From Cylindrobasidium torrendii FP15055 ss-10 (taxonomy: Eukaryota > Basidiomycota > Agaricomycetes > Agaricales > Physalacriaceae): 17,011 nt of DNA. Under the pieces are notes generated by a model. The model was given only the letters and a program-made list of their open reading frames with translations. It was not told where the DNA came from and searched no databases. The stretch covers positions 1 through 17,011 of the forward strand of contig KN880825.1 of NCBI GenBank assembly GCA_000934385.1, read 5' to 3'. Within the stretch, counting starts at the first letter, position 1. Each line of letters starts with the position of its first letter. Below are positions 8,219 through 16,938 of the stretch, one piece after another. Made by a program: the position numbers and the translations under genes.

Positions 8219-8460
8219 TAAGACGTCGCCATAATGCAGGACATCGTGACGGGATGGGAAGGGAGAGGACGCGAGAACACGCGACCTTGTAACGCTAGGC
8301 AGCGGGAGCTTATCCTGGCTGCCAAGGGAGCCTGTACTCGGATGCTCAGCGGGCGTAGTTTATCGTAGCTTTACAGTCGGCCAGACGAGAGTCGGGCGAA
8401 GACAAGACAGTAGGTTCCAAAAGAGATAAACTACGTAATACGATCGTGCACTAATGATAG
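8219..8460. other. Gene-free stretch between retroelement leader and deaminase remnant
   Basis: No convincing coding signal. If the primer-binding-site candidate were real, a 5' LTR of roughly 230 bp would have to fit here, but no copy of it exists in the window to confirm that. It holds an 11-bp inverted repeat (CGTAGTTTATC at 8354-8364, its complement at 8425-8435) separated by 60 bp. Confidence 0.35.
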
Positions 8461-9462
8461 CGAAACCTTAACCTCGATCTGCTTTCTATACGACCCCTCA
8501 CAGAAGGTTCTGACGATGACAGGGACAAAGAAGATCAGGTCTACGAGGACGACGACGCTGGTACGTTACCATGAATCAAATGTTAGATGTTAGAATCATC
8601 GTTGTCTGTTTACAGATGCCTTACAACATGATGGTCAATAACCTTTCATCAGTCAGTCTGTTTACCGATTGACTCGTGTACAGGTATTGTCCCAGGTGGC
8701 ATCGTACACGTCTTTCGGTATTATCGCCTCTTCACAGCCTGGACACGCGCCCTACGAGTGGTCGTCGGCCAGATTCGTAAGCTGCCGAATCACCAGATCC
8801 AGTTCCACTTGGTCACCGCATAACTTCGAGCCGGATTATCTCAAGCTTACTCGGGAGGATGTACGTGCTTTCATGCGTTCATTCCCCGAGGTCCAGCAGG
8901 TCAAAACCGTTCGACAAGATTACGGATACGGGAGACGGCTTCGAGCGCATCAGGGGGTCTGTGCACTCCGAGGCGCAGCTTATGGGACTGATATAGATCT
9001 TAAATCGCGGGGCGGCGATCATCTCAAAGCAGAAACGTTGGAAATGCTTCCAGTAATGTGTTCACTTGCGGGTCCATGCTCCATCATTCGAACATTTCTC
9101 AGGATGTCCAATCGCAGATTCCCATCGGGGTTGGCAAGAAGTGCTGCTATCTGTGCCACATTCTCGCATCACAGCTGGAGCTGACAGGTCGCCTGAAGTT
9201 TCTTCTTCCTGGAACTCACGGCACTGTCTATCCTTGGGTTCCGCCACCTCCTCCCTACCTCGATTTCGAAATTGTGCAGCACATTGGGCAATCCTTGCAT
9301 GTCCTCTTTTGGAATTATATATTATCATTGAGGGCAAAGGAAGAAGAAAAGGAGATTCCCTCACGCAACTCATCGCCGACATCGGTGGAAGACGAGGATG
9401 TGGTTGACTATCAAGACGAACTGGCCGATAGAAAAGTGGCGGCGGAGGCTGCCCACAAGTAA
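8461..9462 (+). pseudogene. Degenerate gene with OTT_1508-like deaminase domain
   Basis: Coding remnants follow one another in different frames. An acidic segment (8461-8560) is joined by a GT-AG intron (8561-8683) to a segment with GGIVHVFRYYRLFTAW. A frame change near 8820 leads to a segment with DVRAFMRSFPEV. A second change, somewhere between about 8905 and 8940, leads to RGSVHSEAQLMGL. A third, near 8990-9004, leads to GVGKKCCYLCHIL and LPGTHGTVYPW. The H-S-E and C-x-x-C signatures match the zinc-binding and catalytic layout of the deaminase fold, and the order resembles the OTT_1508-like deaminase family common in basidiomycetes. No introns of normal size reconcile the three shifts, so I judge it broken. 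The substrate of this family is not known to me. The 5' end is unclear and abuts the retroelement. The C-terminal frame alone is open to the stop at 9460-9462. Confidence 0.6.
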
Positions 9463-9877
9463 CCCTGCCAATGATAGTTATGTGCTAGTGACAGTGTGCA
9501 TCTGTACTAATGGAATGTTGAACGGATTGTAGGAGCCGCGTTTTCATACCAAGTGCTTGTGCTTGCTTGCTGTATTGCCTGTGTGGTACACGAGTTGGTT
9601 CAATCAGGGAGATGCAAACTCATTGTGTTGCTCCCTTGAGAGAAGTGAGCGGTCGGTATGTAAAAGCAAAAAAAGGTATAAAAGCGGCTATCTACACACG
9701 CTAAACAGTCCTTGAGAATTGTCCGAAATCACAGCTCAAAAGTTCGACAGTATCTACGATGTCCGAATGGTATGCCCGCCTAAACGCTACACAACATTGT
9801 CCGCGGGAGATAAACAACAAGTCCAAGAGAGACGATACGCTAGAGTATAGACAAGTCCTTCACAAGGTGCATGGCGC
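9463..9877. other. Intergenic region between deaminase remnant and cupredoxin gene 3' end
   Basis: Holds the 3' flank of both convergent genes. No protein gene is supported. The only notable element is a plus-strand TATAAAAG box (9677-9684). Confidence 0.6.
9677..9684 (+). promoter_or_regulatory. TATA box-like TATAAAAG pointing into the cupredoxin gene
   Basis: A perfect TATA consensus sits 82 bp upstream of an ATG (9759) that opens a 71-codon frame running antisense into the last exon of the cupredoxin gene. The frame itself resembles no family and is a shadow over its second half. The box could drive an antisense or noncoding transcript, or be chance. Confidence 0.3.
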
Positions 9878-11899
9878 TCAGAGAAGGGCAAGGGTAGCAA
9901 GAACAGTGATGGCACCGACAGCGAACTTGGACGCTACGACGCTACCGGCACCGCTGATTGCACCGGCTGCCTGAGCCTCGGAGCTGGTACCCGAGGTGCC
10001 GGTGGTAGAAGCAGAGGTGGTACCAGTCGAGCCCGAAGAGCTGGAGGAACCTGAGCCTGCACCTTGAGTTGCAGCAGGGCCGGAGGGCGCGGACGAGGAG
10101 GCGCTACCGCTTTGGGCGAGCGCAACCTTCATGTCGGGGGGCACCATAAGCGGGGTAGTGGCCATGCTGCTCATGTCGATGGAACCATCCTCTGTGGAAC
10201 GGGATGAATAAAATGGCAATCAAATGGCACGAGCGAAACGCACCCTTCATGAGCTCGGGGTTGGCAGCGAGGAAGTTACGTGTGTACATCACGTTCTCAA
10301 GAGCAGGAGCCATCGCCCAGTCGGGCATGCCAGCCATATCCATGTTCGTTCCCCAGTTAGCAGCGGCAGTTCCAGCAGTTTGGGTGTCAGTGTAGGCAGC
10401 GTACGCCTCGACATCCTTGTCTGTCTGCGACATGGAAGACATCATCGCGGCAACAGAGGTGCTGGCAGTCCCCAACGCGTTAGGAGGGTTGCTAAGCGCA
10501 AGTGAGCATCGTATCGACAGGAAACAATAGAGCAACACTGCTTACATGATACCGAACATGCCCTTTTGGCAGTGACCAGTGGTAGCACAGTAGAAGAACG
10601 TCGGCTCAGTGGAGTTAACAACCTGGGTGACTGCAAGATTGTCAGAGATACCCATGAAGTGGGAAAACCCATTCTTACATGTGAAGTCCTTGTCGTGGGT
10701 CCCTGAGGCGAAGAGAGCATCGGAGGTCTTGTTGCAGGGCTCGAGCTGCGAACCCTTGGTCACAGTGTGGTTGTTAGCACCCCACATGAAGAGTACAGTG
10801 TCTCCAACTACGAACGACGTTAACGACAGTGGTCTCAGTCCACCTAATTAATTACGCACCACTAGCGTTGACGGAGAAGGGCACGTAACGAAGAACACCC
10901 TGCGAAGGAGCAACAACGACGGTGTGAGTCGTTCCGCTCGCAGCAGTGCTATTGCCGGCGTGAGAGGTCGTCGCGGTGGGTGGGGGCATCGTGCCCATGG
11001 CGCTCTCGGTAGACTTCGCTGCCTCGCTCCATGTAGTGGCGGAAGACATAGCCCAAGTGGACTTGCAGCCTAATTGAAGATTGATACATGCCGCGGGACA
11101 CAGAGAACAAGACACGTACTCTCAACGCAGCCGTCATATCCCCAGGTCGTGCTGCCGGAACCGTGTTGCATAGCGGATTCAGTGGTCTTTGCCGCCTCAC
11201 TTGTCCACGCTTGAGTCGTAGCCGCCGCGGTGGTCATCGCATGTTCGGTGCTCTTCGCCTCGGTAGTCATGGCATGCTCAGTGGTCTTCGCCTCCTCGGT
11301 CGTCGTTGCGTGCTCGGTGGTCTGCGCCTGGGAGGACGTCGCGTGCTCGGTGGTCTTCGCCTCGGAGGTCATGGCATGCTCTGTGGTCTTCGCCTCGGAG
11401 GTCATAGCATGCTCGGTAGTCTTCGCCTCGCTAGTCATAGCGTGCTCAGTAGTCTTGGCCTCGCTAGTCATAGCATGTTCTGTAGTCTTCGCCTCTTCAG
11501 TAGTCGAAGTGTGCCTAGAAACAAAGCGTCAGATAAGAGTGCCTATCCATAAGATGGGATAATGGCGCACGCTGCAGAACTGGACTGATCATAGCCATTC
11601 TTGCCGTTATCTCCCTCGTTGTTATTTTTATCGTGACCTTGGTTGCTCTCGCCGTCGTGGGACTGAGACTGATCCCAAGACGAGCCCTGGCTCTGTTGAC
11701 CTCCGTGTTGTTGCGAAGAATCACCACCCCAGCCGCTTTGCTGCGATGACGAGCCCTGTTGTGAATCGTCGCCTCCCCATTGACCGACATCTCCGTACTG
11801 GTCGCCGGACTGGCCACCGCCAGTGCGCATCTCGATGGGAATCGCGGACACAGCGCTGCAAAGCAGCGCCGCTGTAGTATAGATGGTAGAGAAACGCAT
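9878..11899 (-). CDS. Secreted, GPI-anchor-like Ser/Thr-rich cupredoxin with His/Met repeats
   Basis: Seven exons: 11899-11571, 11514-11120, 11069-10860, 10807-10679, 10630-10546, 10491-10244 and 10191-9878. Together they make 1710 nt, or 569 residues. All six introns are GT-AG, 48-56 nt. Residues 1-19 form a signal peptide (MRFSTIYTTAALLCSAVSA). About 25-105 is Gln/Gly/Ser/Asp-rich, and 113-202 carries eight copies of a MTSEAKTTEHA-type repeat. The cupredoxin domain begins near H290 (HTVVVAP). Its type-1 copper ligands are H325 (NNHTV), C369, H374 and M379 (YCATTGHCQKGM); C336 and C375 probably form the disulfide. A conserved-looking helical region with DWAMAPALENVMYTRNFL follows, then a Ser/Thr/Gly tail and a hydrophobic C-terminus ending ITVLATLALL, as expected for GPI anchoring. 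It probably acts at the cell surface in copper binding or electron transfer; this is inferred from the family. The exon model joins without a frame break and the ligand spacing is canonical. Confidence 0.88.
11238..11507 (-). repeat. 33/36-bp coding tandem repeat (MTSEAKTTEHA units)
   Basis: Eight units in exon 2 of the cupredoxin gene. A 12-residue unit (STTEEAKTTEHA) leads, followed by four identical MTSEAKTTEHA units. Then come TSSQAQTTEHA, TTTEEAKTTEHA and MTTEAKSTEHA. Degenerate versions (SEAAKTTESAM, SEAAKSTESAM) follow on both sides of the next intron, showing that the repeat predates that intron position or spans it. Units carry one His each and usually one Met, plus many Thr residues suited to O-mannosylation. 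Confidence 0.92.
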
Positions 11900-12310
11900 C
11901 GGTGTTTATCGTAGAAAAATGAGGGGGAAAGACCGTCGAGGTGTGGATTTCGAAAAGACTGTGAAGTTGTGTGCGCCGGGCCTCCCAGGAGGACGAACGA
12001 ATCTCTATCGAAGAGTCTGTTCGAGAGTCAGTTGATGAGTGCGACGGATGTTAATTACACATACTTGGGAAAAGAGAACAAAAAAGTCGAATCAACGACT
12101 TGCGAAGAGGCGAAGAAAACGAAAAGGAGGGAGGGGAAGATGGGCATCGTCGGCACGGGGCAGTTCATATATAAGGTCCACTGATGGGGCCATGACAACA
12201 GGCCAATCAAGTGGGTCGTCGTCTCATTGGAGGACGTCCATCACGGCCTCACTTCACTGCTGATTCGCCCACTCGTTGTACGCTCGCCTGCTCCCATTGG
12301 CTCGGCGTCG
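11900..12310 (-). promoter_or_regulatory. Promoter and 5' UTR of the cupredoxin gene
   Basis: A TATATAT box lies at 12167-12173, about 270 bp upstream of the start codon. CCAAT boxes lie upstream of it at 12203-12207 (plus strand) and at 12226-12230 and 12296-12300 (minus strand). On the minus strand the interval from the TATA box to the ATG has many pyrimidine-rich runs, typical of well-expressed fungal genes. No gene lies in this interval. Confidence 0.55.
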
Positions 12311-12687
12311 GCCAGCTCGGACAGGCTCGGGGGTTTGCGATTGAAATTCAAGACTTGGAATCAAGAAGTTGGCAGTCGTATTATTTTGAACCAACCGCTC
12401 GCGCGAAAGCACCGTACAAGCACACTGTATTGGATTGACTAGGATAAACAACATCATTATTCACCAACCAGTATACCACCAAGAATTTTGAAAGTAGGTA
12501 CACACGAAGCTAGGATACCATAAGCCTTCCCACTCCGCTGGTTCATCACCCATATGTTATTCAGCAACTCCAAATTCTGCAAGGTTGCCATCAGTTCTTT
12601 CCTGGGAACAACAGTGCGGTGTGGATGGTGACTTACAACAAGAAAAACCCAAGCCGGGCAGACATTCAGAGACAACTTGGCGAAAGA
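12311..12687. other. Intergenic region, no gene seen
   Basis: Lies between the cupredoxin promoter and the 3' end of the Mso1-like gene. Short open frames occur on both strands, but none shows family-like protein or splice-linked continuity. It probably contains the 3' UTR of the Mso1-like gene near 12500-12687. Confidence 0.5.
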
Positions 12688-13807
12688 CTAGAAGCGCCCC
12701 CCTCTGGGCAACCCTCCGGGCCGCGTCGGCAAACCGCCTCGCGCCTTGGGAACGTCAACGCTTGTGGTTGCCTTTACATTTTGCGATGAGTTATCTCGAG
12801 CCATCGGTTCCTGCTGATTCTGGCTCTGGGGCTGCAAAGCAGCCCGCTTTGCCTCTCGAATGGCACGCAAGCGATCCGAGGACTTGGTCGTAGGAACGTT
12901 GTCCTGGGAACGAGTAGCTGAACGCACAACAGGAGACGCAGATGAGTCCTCCGCCGCCGCGTAGATGTTCCGCCTCCTGCCAGGCCCTGCCGATGTGGCA
13001 GACCGCTCGACAGGGCGATCTGTCCGCGAAGTTTCCGTTGACATCTTGCGAGATGGAATACGCTCGTGCTCGTCGAAAAGCCATGAAGGAAGGTCGGAGC
13101 GGTCCTGAGCCTTTGCGAGGTGATAGTCTCTCATTGCTTTCAGGAGATGGCTTTCGTCTCCGGGAGGCGGTTCTACAGGCATGCGGTCAGTCTGTCGCAG
13201 GTAAATAGAGAATAAACATCGACTTGCCTTCTCCATGAACATTTGATTCCCAGACACTAGTGACGTTGGTCGACAGAGAGCTGGCAGCACCAGCCAAAGT
13301 TGTCCAGAGGCTCGAGCCGTAACCACGGGGCGAGTTAGACGGTTGGGAAGATGCCGGAGAGTCGTAAGAGGCGGCTACAGGCTGGTTCAGAGCGTAATCG
13401 CATTGTTCACAGTGGTACTCACGCTCGTCATAGACTGCTGGGCCATTATCGCGGTGGCGCGTGTATTTCGTTTCTTTTGGTTCCTCGTCTTCGTAGCTTG
13501 TGACTGATGAGGCATATCCACTGCTAGCGTTGTCGAAAACCGATGGGGATGACGAAGTAGAGGAATAAGAATCATTAGAAGTGCGGCCTCGATAAGTAGG
13601 ACGTGGGCTTGGATTGGCGGGATAGGCTGGGCGAGTGCGCATAGACACCGATTTCTGAGGATTGGGCAGAGACGGCGTCGATTTCTGCGCGCGAACTTGG
13701 CGAGGGACCGGTGGAGCGCGTTCATATTGATCGACGGGCTCGCGACGATTGAGAGAGCGTGAACGCGCCTGGCGTGGGCCACTGGGCAATCCTGGAGCGT
13801 GCGACAT
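12688..13807 (-). CDS. Mso1-like protein with Sec1-binding region
   Basis: Preferred model: exons 13807-13423, 13374-13228 and 13172-12688, 338 residues. The N-terminus is a disordered Ser/Pro/Arg-rich segment beginning MSHAPGLPSG. Residues about 147-177 (SSLWTTLAGAASSLSTNVTS) and 178-216 (PPPGDESHLLKAMRDYHLAK, then DLPSWLFDEHER) match the layout I recognise in fungal Mso1 proteins, whose N-terminal module binds the SM protein Sec1 during exocytosis at the plasma membrane. The C-terminus is basic and Pro/Gly-rich. The second intron (13173-13227) uses a GC donor (AAG|GCAAGT) and an ACTGACC branch site; no GT alternative keeps the frame. The first intron (13375-13422, 48 nt, GTGAGT donor) is a multiple of three, so retaining it would give 354 residues with a Cys-containing insert. 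An in-frame upstream Met at 13897 was rejected as 5' UTR. Confidence 0.8.
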
Positions 13808-14066
13808 TACTCGAGTACAATGAGAACGTGCTGCAGATCCTGCTGCAGCAATAATAAGAGAGAAGAGAAGAGAAAGAGGGTATCCAGGTGAAGGCAACTA
13901 GAAGGATTTGTTCGACAACGGCAACCGCGGTCGCGGCTTTCGGGATCACGGACCGAAGGCCGGACGTCACGGTGAGCACGGCGAAGTGACGCCATTGATT
14001 TCGAAGAAATCTAAAATCGCGTCTGCTATTGCGGACGAAAACGGTTCTTTTTCATTATCAACAGTC
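13808..14066. promoter_or_regulatory. Divergent promoter between Mso1-like and sulfide:quinone oxidoreductase genes
   Basis: 259 bp separate the two start codons. For the minus-strand gene, a long pyrimidine tract (complement of the purine run 13856-13880) precedes the ATG. A CRE-like GACGTCAC lies at 13963-13970, and a related TGACG at 13986-13990. No TATA box was seen. Shared control is possible but not shown. Confidence 0.5.
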
Positions 14067-15680
14067 ATGTTTGTGAGTAGGAGACTTGCCCGTACCGCCA
14101 AATTCGTGCGCCTGGCCAGCACTAGCGCTCCTGGGGACAAGTATAAGGTGGTGGTGGTTGGCGCAGGTGTGTGCTTACCCGTCTGTACTGCGCGTATGCT
14201 AAAGCCTCGGCCAGGAAGCGGGGGTCTCTCAGTAGCCAATCAAATCTACAATCGTTTCAAGAGTGAGGGGAAGGCCCTCAACGATGGCGACATTGCGCTT
14301 GTTGACCCTGCCGAGTTCCACTACTATCAGGTACGTGCAGTCCGTGCTCAAATTTAATCAGCTACTAAACCTCCCTAGCCAGGATGGTACGCCCAATGTT
14401 CTACGCTCCTGTCTCGTTTCTGATTGGATTGTAGGACCCTCGTGGGCTCAGGCCTCGCGAAGAAGCAAGAACACCGCCGCCGACTAGAATCCCTGATCCC
14501 GGACGAGTTCACCTTTGTTGGAGATAGTGTGAAGACATTTGACCCTGCGTCCTCCTCCGTTACCACTTCTTCTGGACGCATCCTTTCCTATGAAACCCTG
14601 GTCGTCGCTGCCGGAATCAAGACCAACTGGGATGGTATTGCAGGGCTGTCGGGCGCTCTTGCCGATTCGAAATCTGGCGTTTCCTCCATCTACTCCTATG
14701 ATACCTGTGACAAGACCTGGAATGATATTGAGGCCCTGGGCTCTGGAAAGGCTATCTTCACTCAACCAGCAGGTGTAATCAAGTGTGCCGGAGGTGTGTG
14801 TGTTTAGTCCAAGTCGAGCTCACCATTCTGATTGTTTTTTCTCCAGCCCCGCAGAAGATTATGTGGATGGCAAGAGACCGTTTCAGGAAAACTGGCCGTC
14901 TTGACAAGATCAACGTTGATTTCTACACTGGAATGCCTACCATGTTCAGTGTCAAGAAGTACTCGGACGCACTCAATGTTCTCCGTCAAGAACGCAATGT
15001 CGGAGGCTACTTCGCCCACAATCTGACTTCTATCGACGCCGGTAACCGGATTGCGACCTTCAAAAAGTCGGATGGCTCAGAAGAGAAGGTCAACTATGAC
15101 TTCCTTCACGTTGCCCCTCCTATGGGGCCGCAAAACTTCATCAAGAATTCGCCTCTGGCTGATGCCGCGGGATGGGTTTCTGTGAATCAGAGCACTCTTC
15201 AACATACCAAGCCTGAATACTCTAACGTTTTCGCTATTGGTGATAACTCGTCCCTTCCAACATCGAAAACCGCGGCTGCCATTATCGCACAGGCGCCTGT
15301 GCTCACTGAGAACCTTGTCTCTTTCATGACTACCGGCAAGGTCACAAATGCCGCCTACAATGGTTATACGAGCTGCCCTGTATGTTGTTACATCTGTTCT
15401 TGTGCGCGCACTCACATTTTGAAAGCTTCTCACCGCATACGGAGAGCTCATGCTCGCAGAGTTCAAGTATGGCCTTGAACCTGAAGAGAGCTTCCCATGG
15501 TTGGACCAGTCCAAGCCTAACAGGTAAGGATTTTGTCACGGTCCATTTTCATGGCTCAACACCGTTGTCAGATTATTCTACCACTTCAAGAAAGACCTGT
15601 TCCCAGCCGCGTACTGGAACTTTATGGTGAAAGGCCAGTGGTTTGGCAAGAATGCCATCTTCCGGCCTTCGTTTAACTGA
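14067..15680 (+). CDS. hmt2: Mitochondrial sulfide:quinone oxidoreductase
   Basis: Seven exons: 14067-14166, 14215-14330, 14379-14386 (8 nt), 14435-14793, 14847-15379, 15426-15523 and 15572-15680. They sum to 1323 nt, or 440 residues, the usual family length. Introns are 46-53 nt, all GT-AG. The start gives an Arg/Ser-rich mitochondrial presequence (MFVSRRLARTAKFVRLASTS). An FAD-binding GAGSGG follows at 32-37, its codons split by intron 1. The conserved YYQPGWTLVG is rebuilt only if the 8-nt exon CCAGGATG is used. The redox-active cysteines are C192 (KCAGAPQK) and C371 (TSCP). A second FAD motif, IGD, is at 325-327, followed by LPTSKTAAA. The enzyme oxidises sulfide to a persulfide or polysulfide at the inner mitochondrial membrane and passes electrons to ubiquinone. 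It belongs to the eukaryotic type related to S. pombe Hmt2 and human SQOR; the symbol is by homology. Confidence 0.95.
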
Positions 15681-16030
15681 ATTCGGCGTAAATACTGTAG
15701 GGCCGCTGATGTATGTATGATAGCTCGCATACAGAGTTTGCCACCTCGTGACGTGACATCATTCTCGCCCAAAGCAGCACAACGACAGCGCTGCGGGCGC
15801 ACTGCACTTCGGCGACCGAAACAAAAACAGCCATATTGTAGAGAAGATGTATGTACAAGAGGTAATTTGCTGGAGATATATAAAATCAAGAAGATTTATG
15901 AATAGTAGAACTCGAGCTTGAAAACCAAAATAGTTAGATTGTCGTGGTTGCAAAATCAATTTCATACACGCAAGAAAAGAATTGTAAAGCATCATAAAAA
16001 GAATTACTTGAATATCAAAATGTCTTTTTA
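15681..16030. other. Intergenic region between convergent 3' ends
   Basis: AT-rich towards the right (about 15860-16020), consistent with 3' UTRs and polyadenylation regions of the oxidoreductase gene and the opposing coiled-coil gene. No canonical AATAAA stands out and no gene is supported. Confidence 0.55.
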
Positions 16031-16583
16031 CTACATGTCTTCATTGGAGGCATCGACTTCAGGAGCGGGACTGCCAACGGCATCCTGATTGCCGCGCGAC
16101 ATTGCTGCAGTAGCCATTGTCTTCACGACACCCAGAGTTTCTCGCTGGAGCTCTATGGACTGGTCAAGATAGTCGTTGAGCTTCTCTTGAGCCTGCTTTG
16201 CTTTGTTGGCATGCTGAATGACCCTTGAATGGGTATCTTCAATGTTCTCAACCTGAGCGTCAAGACGTTGGCGCTTTGTCGGCCGTCGACTTTCTTTGGT
16301 GGCAATGTTATCGTTGTCTTCATTGCCGTCAGAATCCTCGTCGGCCTTGCGCTTGGTGGAGTGACTCTCAAGTGCCACCTGTCAAACGGCCTTGCCATGC
16401 ACATCTTTTGCCTCCGTGTCCTATGTAGGTTTGAATGTAGAGTTTGACGGAAAGCTGTTCAGATTCACTCACATTGTTCCGCTTCTTCTTCTTTTCAATG
16501 CGGCCTTGCTTGAGGTCTTCGTAGAGCTCGGCAGCAGAGTCAAGGTATCCACCAAGAGCAATGAGCTCGGTCTGTGAAAGCAT
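16031..16583 (-). CDS. Small basic coiled-coil protein, unknown function
   Basis: Two exons (16583-16473 and 16378-16031) joined by a 94-nt GT-AG intron give 152 residues. The N-terminus is MLSQTELIALGGYLDSAAEL. A Lys cluster (KKKKR, 31-35) and KRQRL (72-76) look like a bipartite or double nuclear localisation signal flanking an acidic Asp/Glu/Asn stretch. Residues about 78-130 form a heptad-like helix (NKAKQAQEKLNDYLDQSIEL). The C-terminus is short and disordered. I do not recognise the family; a nuclear coiled-coil protein is the reasonable reading. The intron is longer than its neighbours, and an upstream acceptor (TTTCACAG before ACCGAG) could replace the chosen start if an earlier exon exists, so the N-terminus is less sure than the rest. 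Confidence 0.6.
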
Positions 16584-16704
16584 AGATGTTTGCCTAGTCT
16601 TCTTTGCTCCATCAGGAAAACACTACGTGCCATAGGTCCCCCTATGTCATGACCCGCTCTTTTTCCTATGTTTATCTTCCTTTTCCCTTTATTATTTACT
16701 TACT

Positions 16705-16781
16705 GCGCATGGACGCCTACGCCGTACCCACCATTCCTACACTCACCCTTACTCTCCGCTTGCGCACGGACGCTTACGCCG
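16705..16781. repeat. Pair of 20-bp imperfect direct repeats
   Basis: GCGCATGGACGCCTACGCCG at 16705-16724 and GCGCACGGACGCTTACGCCG at 16762-16781 differ at two positions and start 57 bp apart. They lie upstream of the TATA box at 16931 and could be regulatory repeats of a promoter or LTR. Confidence 0.7.
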
Positions 16782-16930
16782 ACTGATTACTATTCCTCCA
16801 TCCACCACGTATGCACTTTCCCCTGACACGTCACCATGGACTATACTTAGCTACTGTACCATATGCTTCGCTCCACCTCCACATGCTCGCCGGTGTCATA
16901 CGTTACATCATAGATAGCGCATGGGTTAGG

Positions 16931-16938
16931 TATATAAA
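16931..16938 (+). promoter_or_regulatory. TATA box TATATAAA
   Basis: Perfect TATA consensus near the right edge. On the plus strand it would direct transcription out of the window; no start codon of a convincing gene follows within the remaining 73 bases. Confidence 0.45.

Noticed and set aside
8050..8325. 91-codon minus-strand frame upstream of gag-pol
   Set aside because: It has no family resemblance and reads the leader hairpin copy in a different frame from RAAESA; probably leader sequence open by chance.
9759..9974. 71-codon plus-strand frame downstream of a TATA box
   Set aside because: Its second half is antisense to the cupredoxin tail and the protein resembles no family. Only the TATA box is kept as a weak feature.
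11088..11562. Two long plus-strand open frames across the cupredoxin repeat
   Set aside because: They are antisense shadows: 33-bp repeats without stops keep several frames open on both strands. The minus-strand model has a signal peptide, copper ligands and consistent splicing.
12254..12675. Short frames in the cupredoxin-Mso1 intergenic region
   Set aside because: They lack family-like sequence, splice partners and promoter context.
13808..13897. In-frame upstream Met extending the Mso1-like protein by 30 hydrophobic residues
   Set aside because: The stretch overlaps the pyrimidine-rich tract typical of a 5' UTR, and MSHAPGLPSG is the more natural start for a disordered cytosolic protein. 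Not excluded without transcript data.
16604..16786. 60-codon plus-strand frame at the right edge
   Set aside because: Low-complexity reading of the direct-repeat region with no recognisable protein features.
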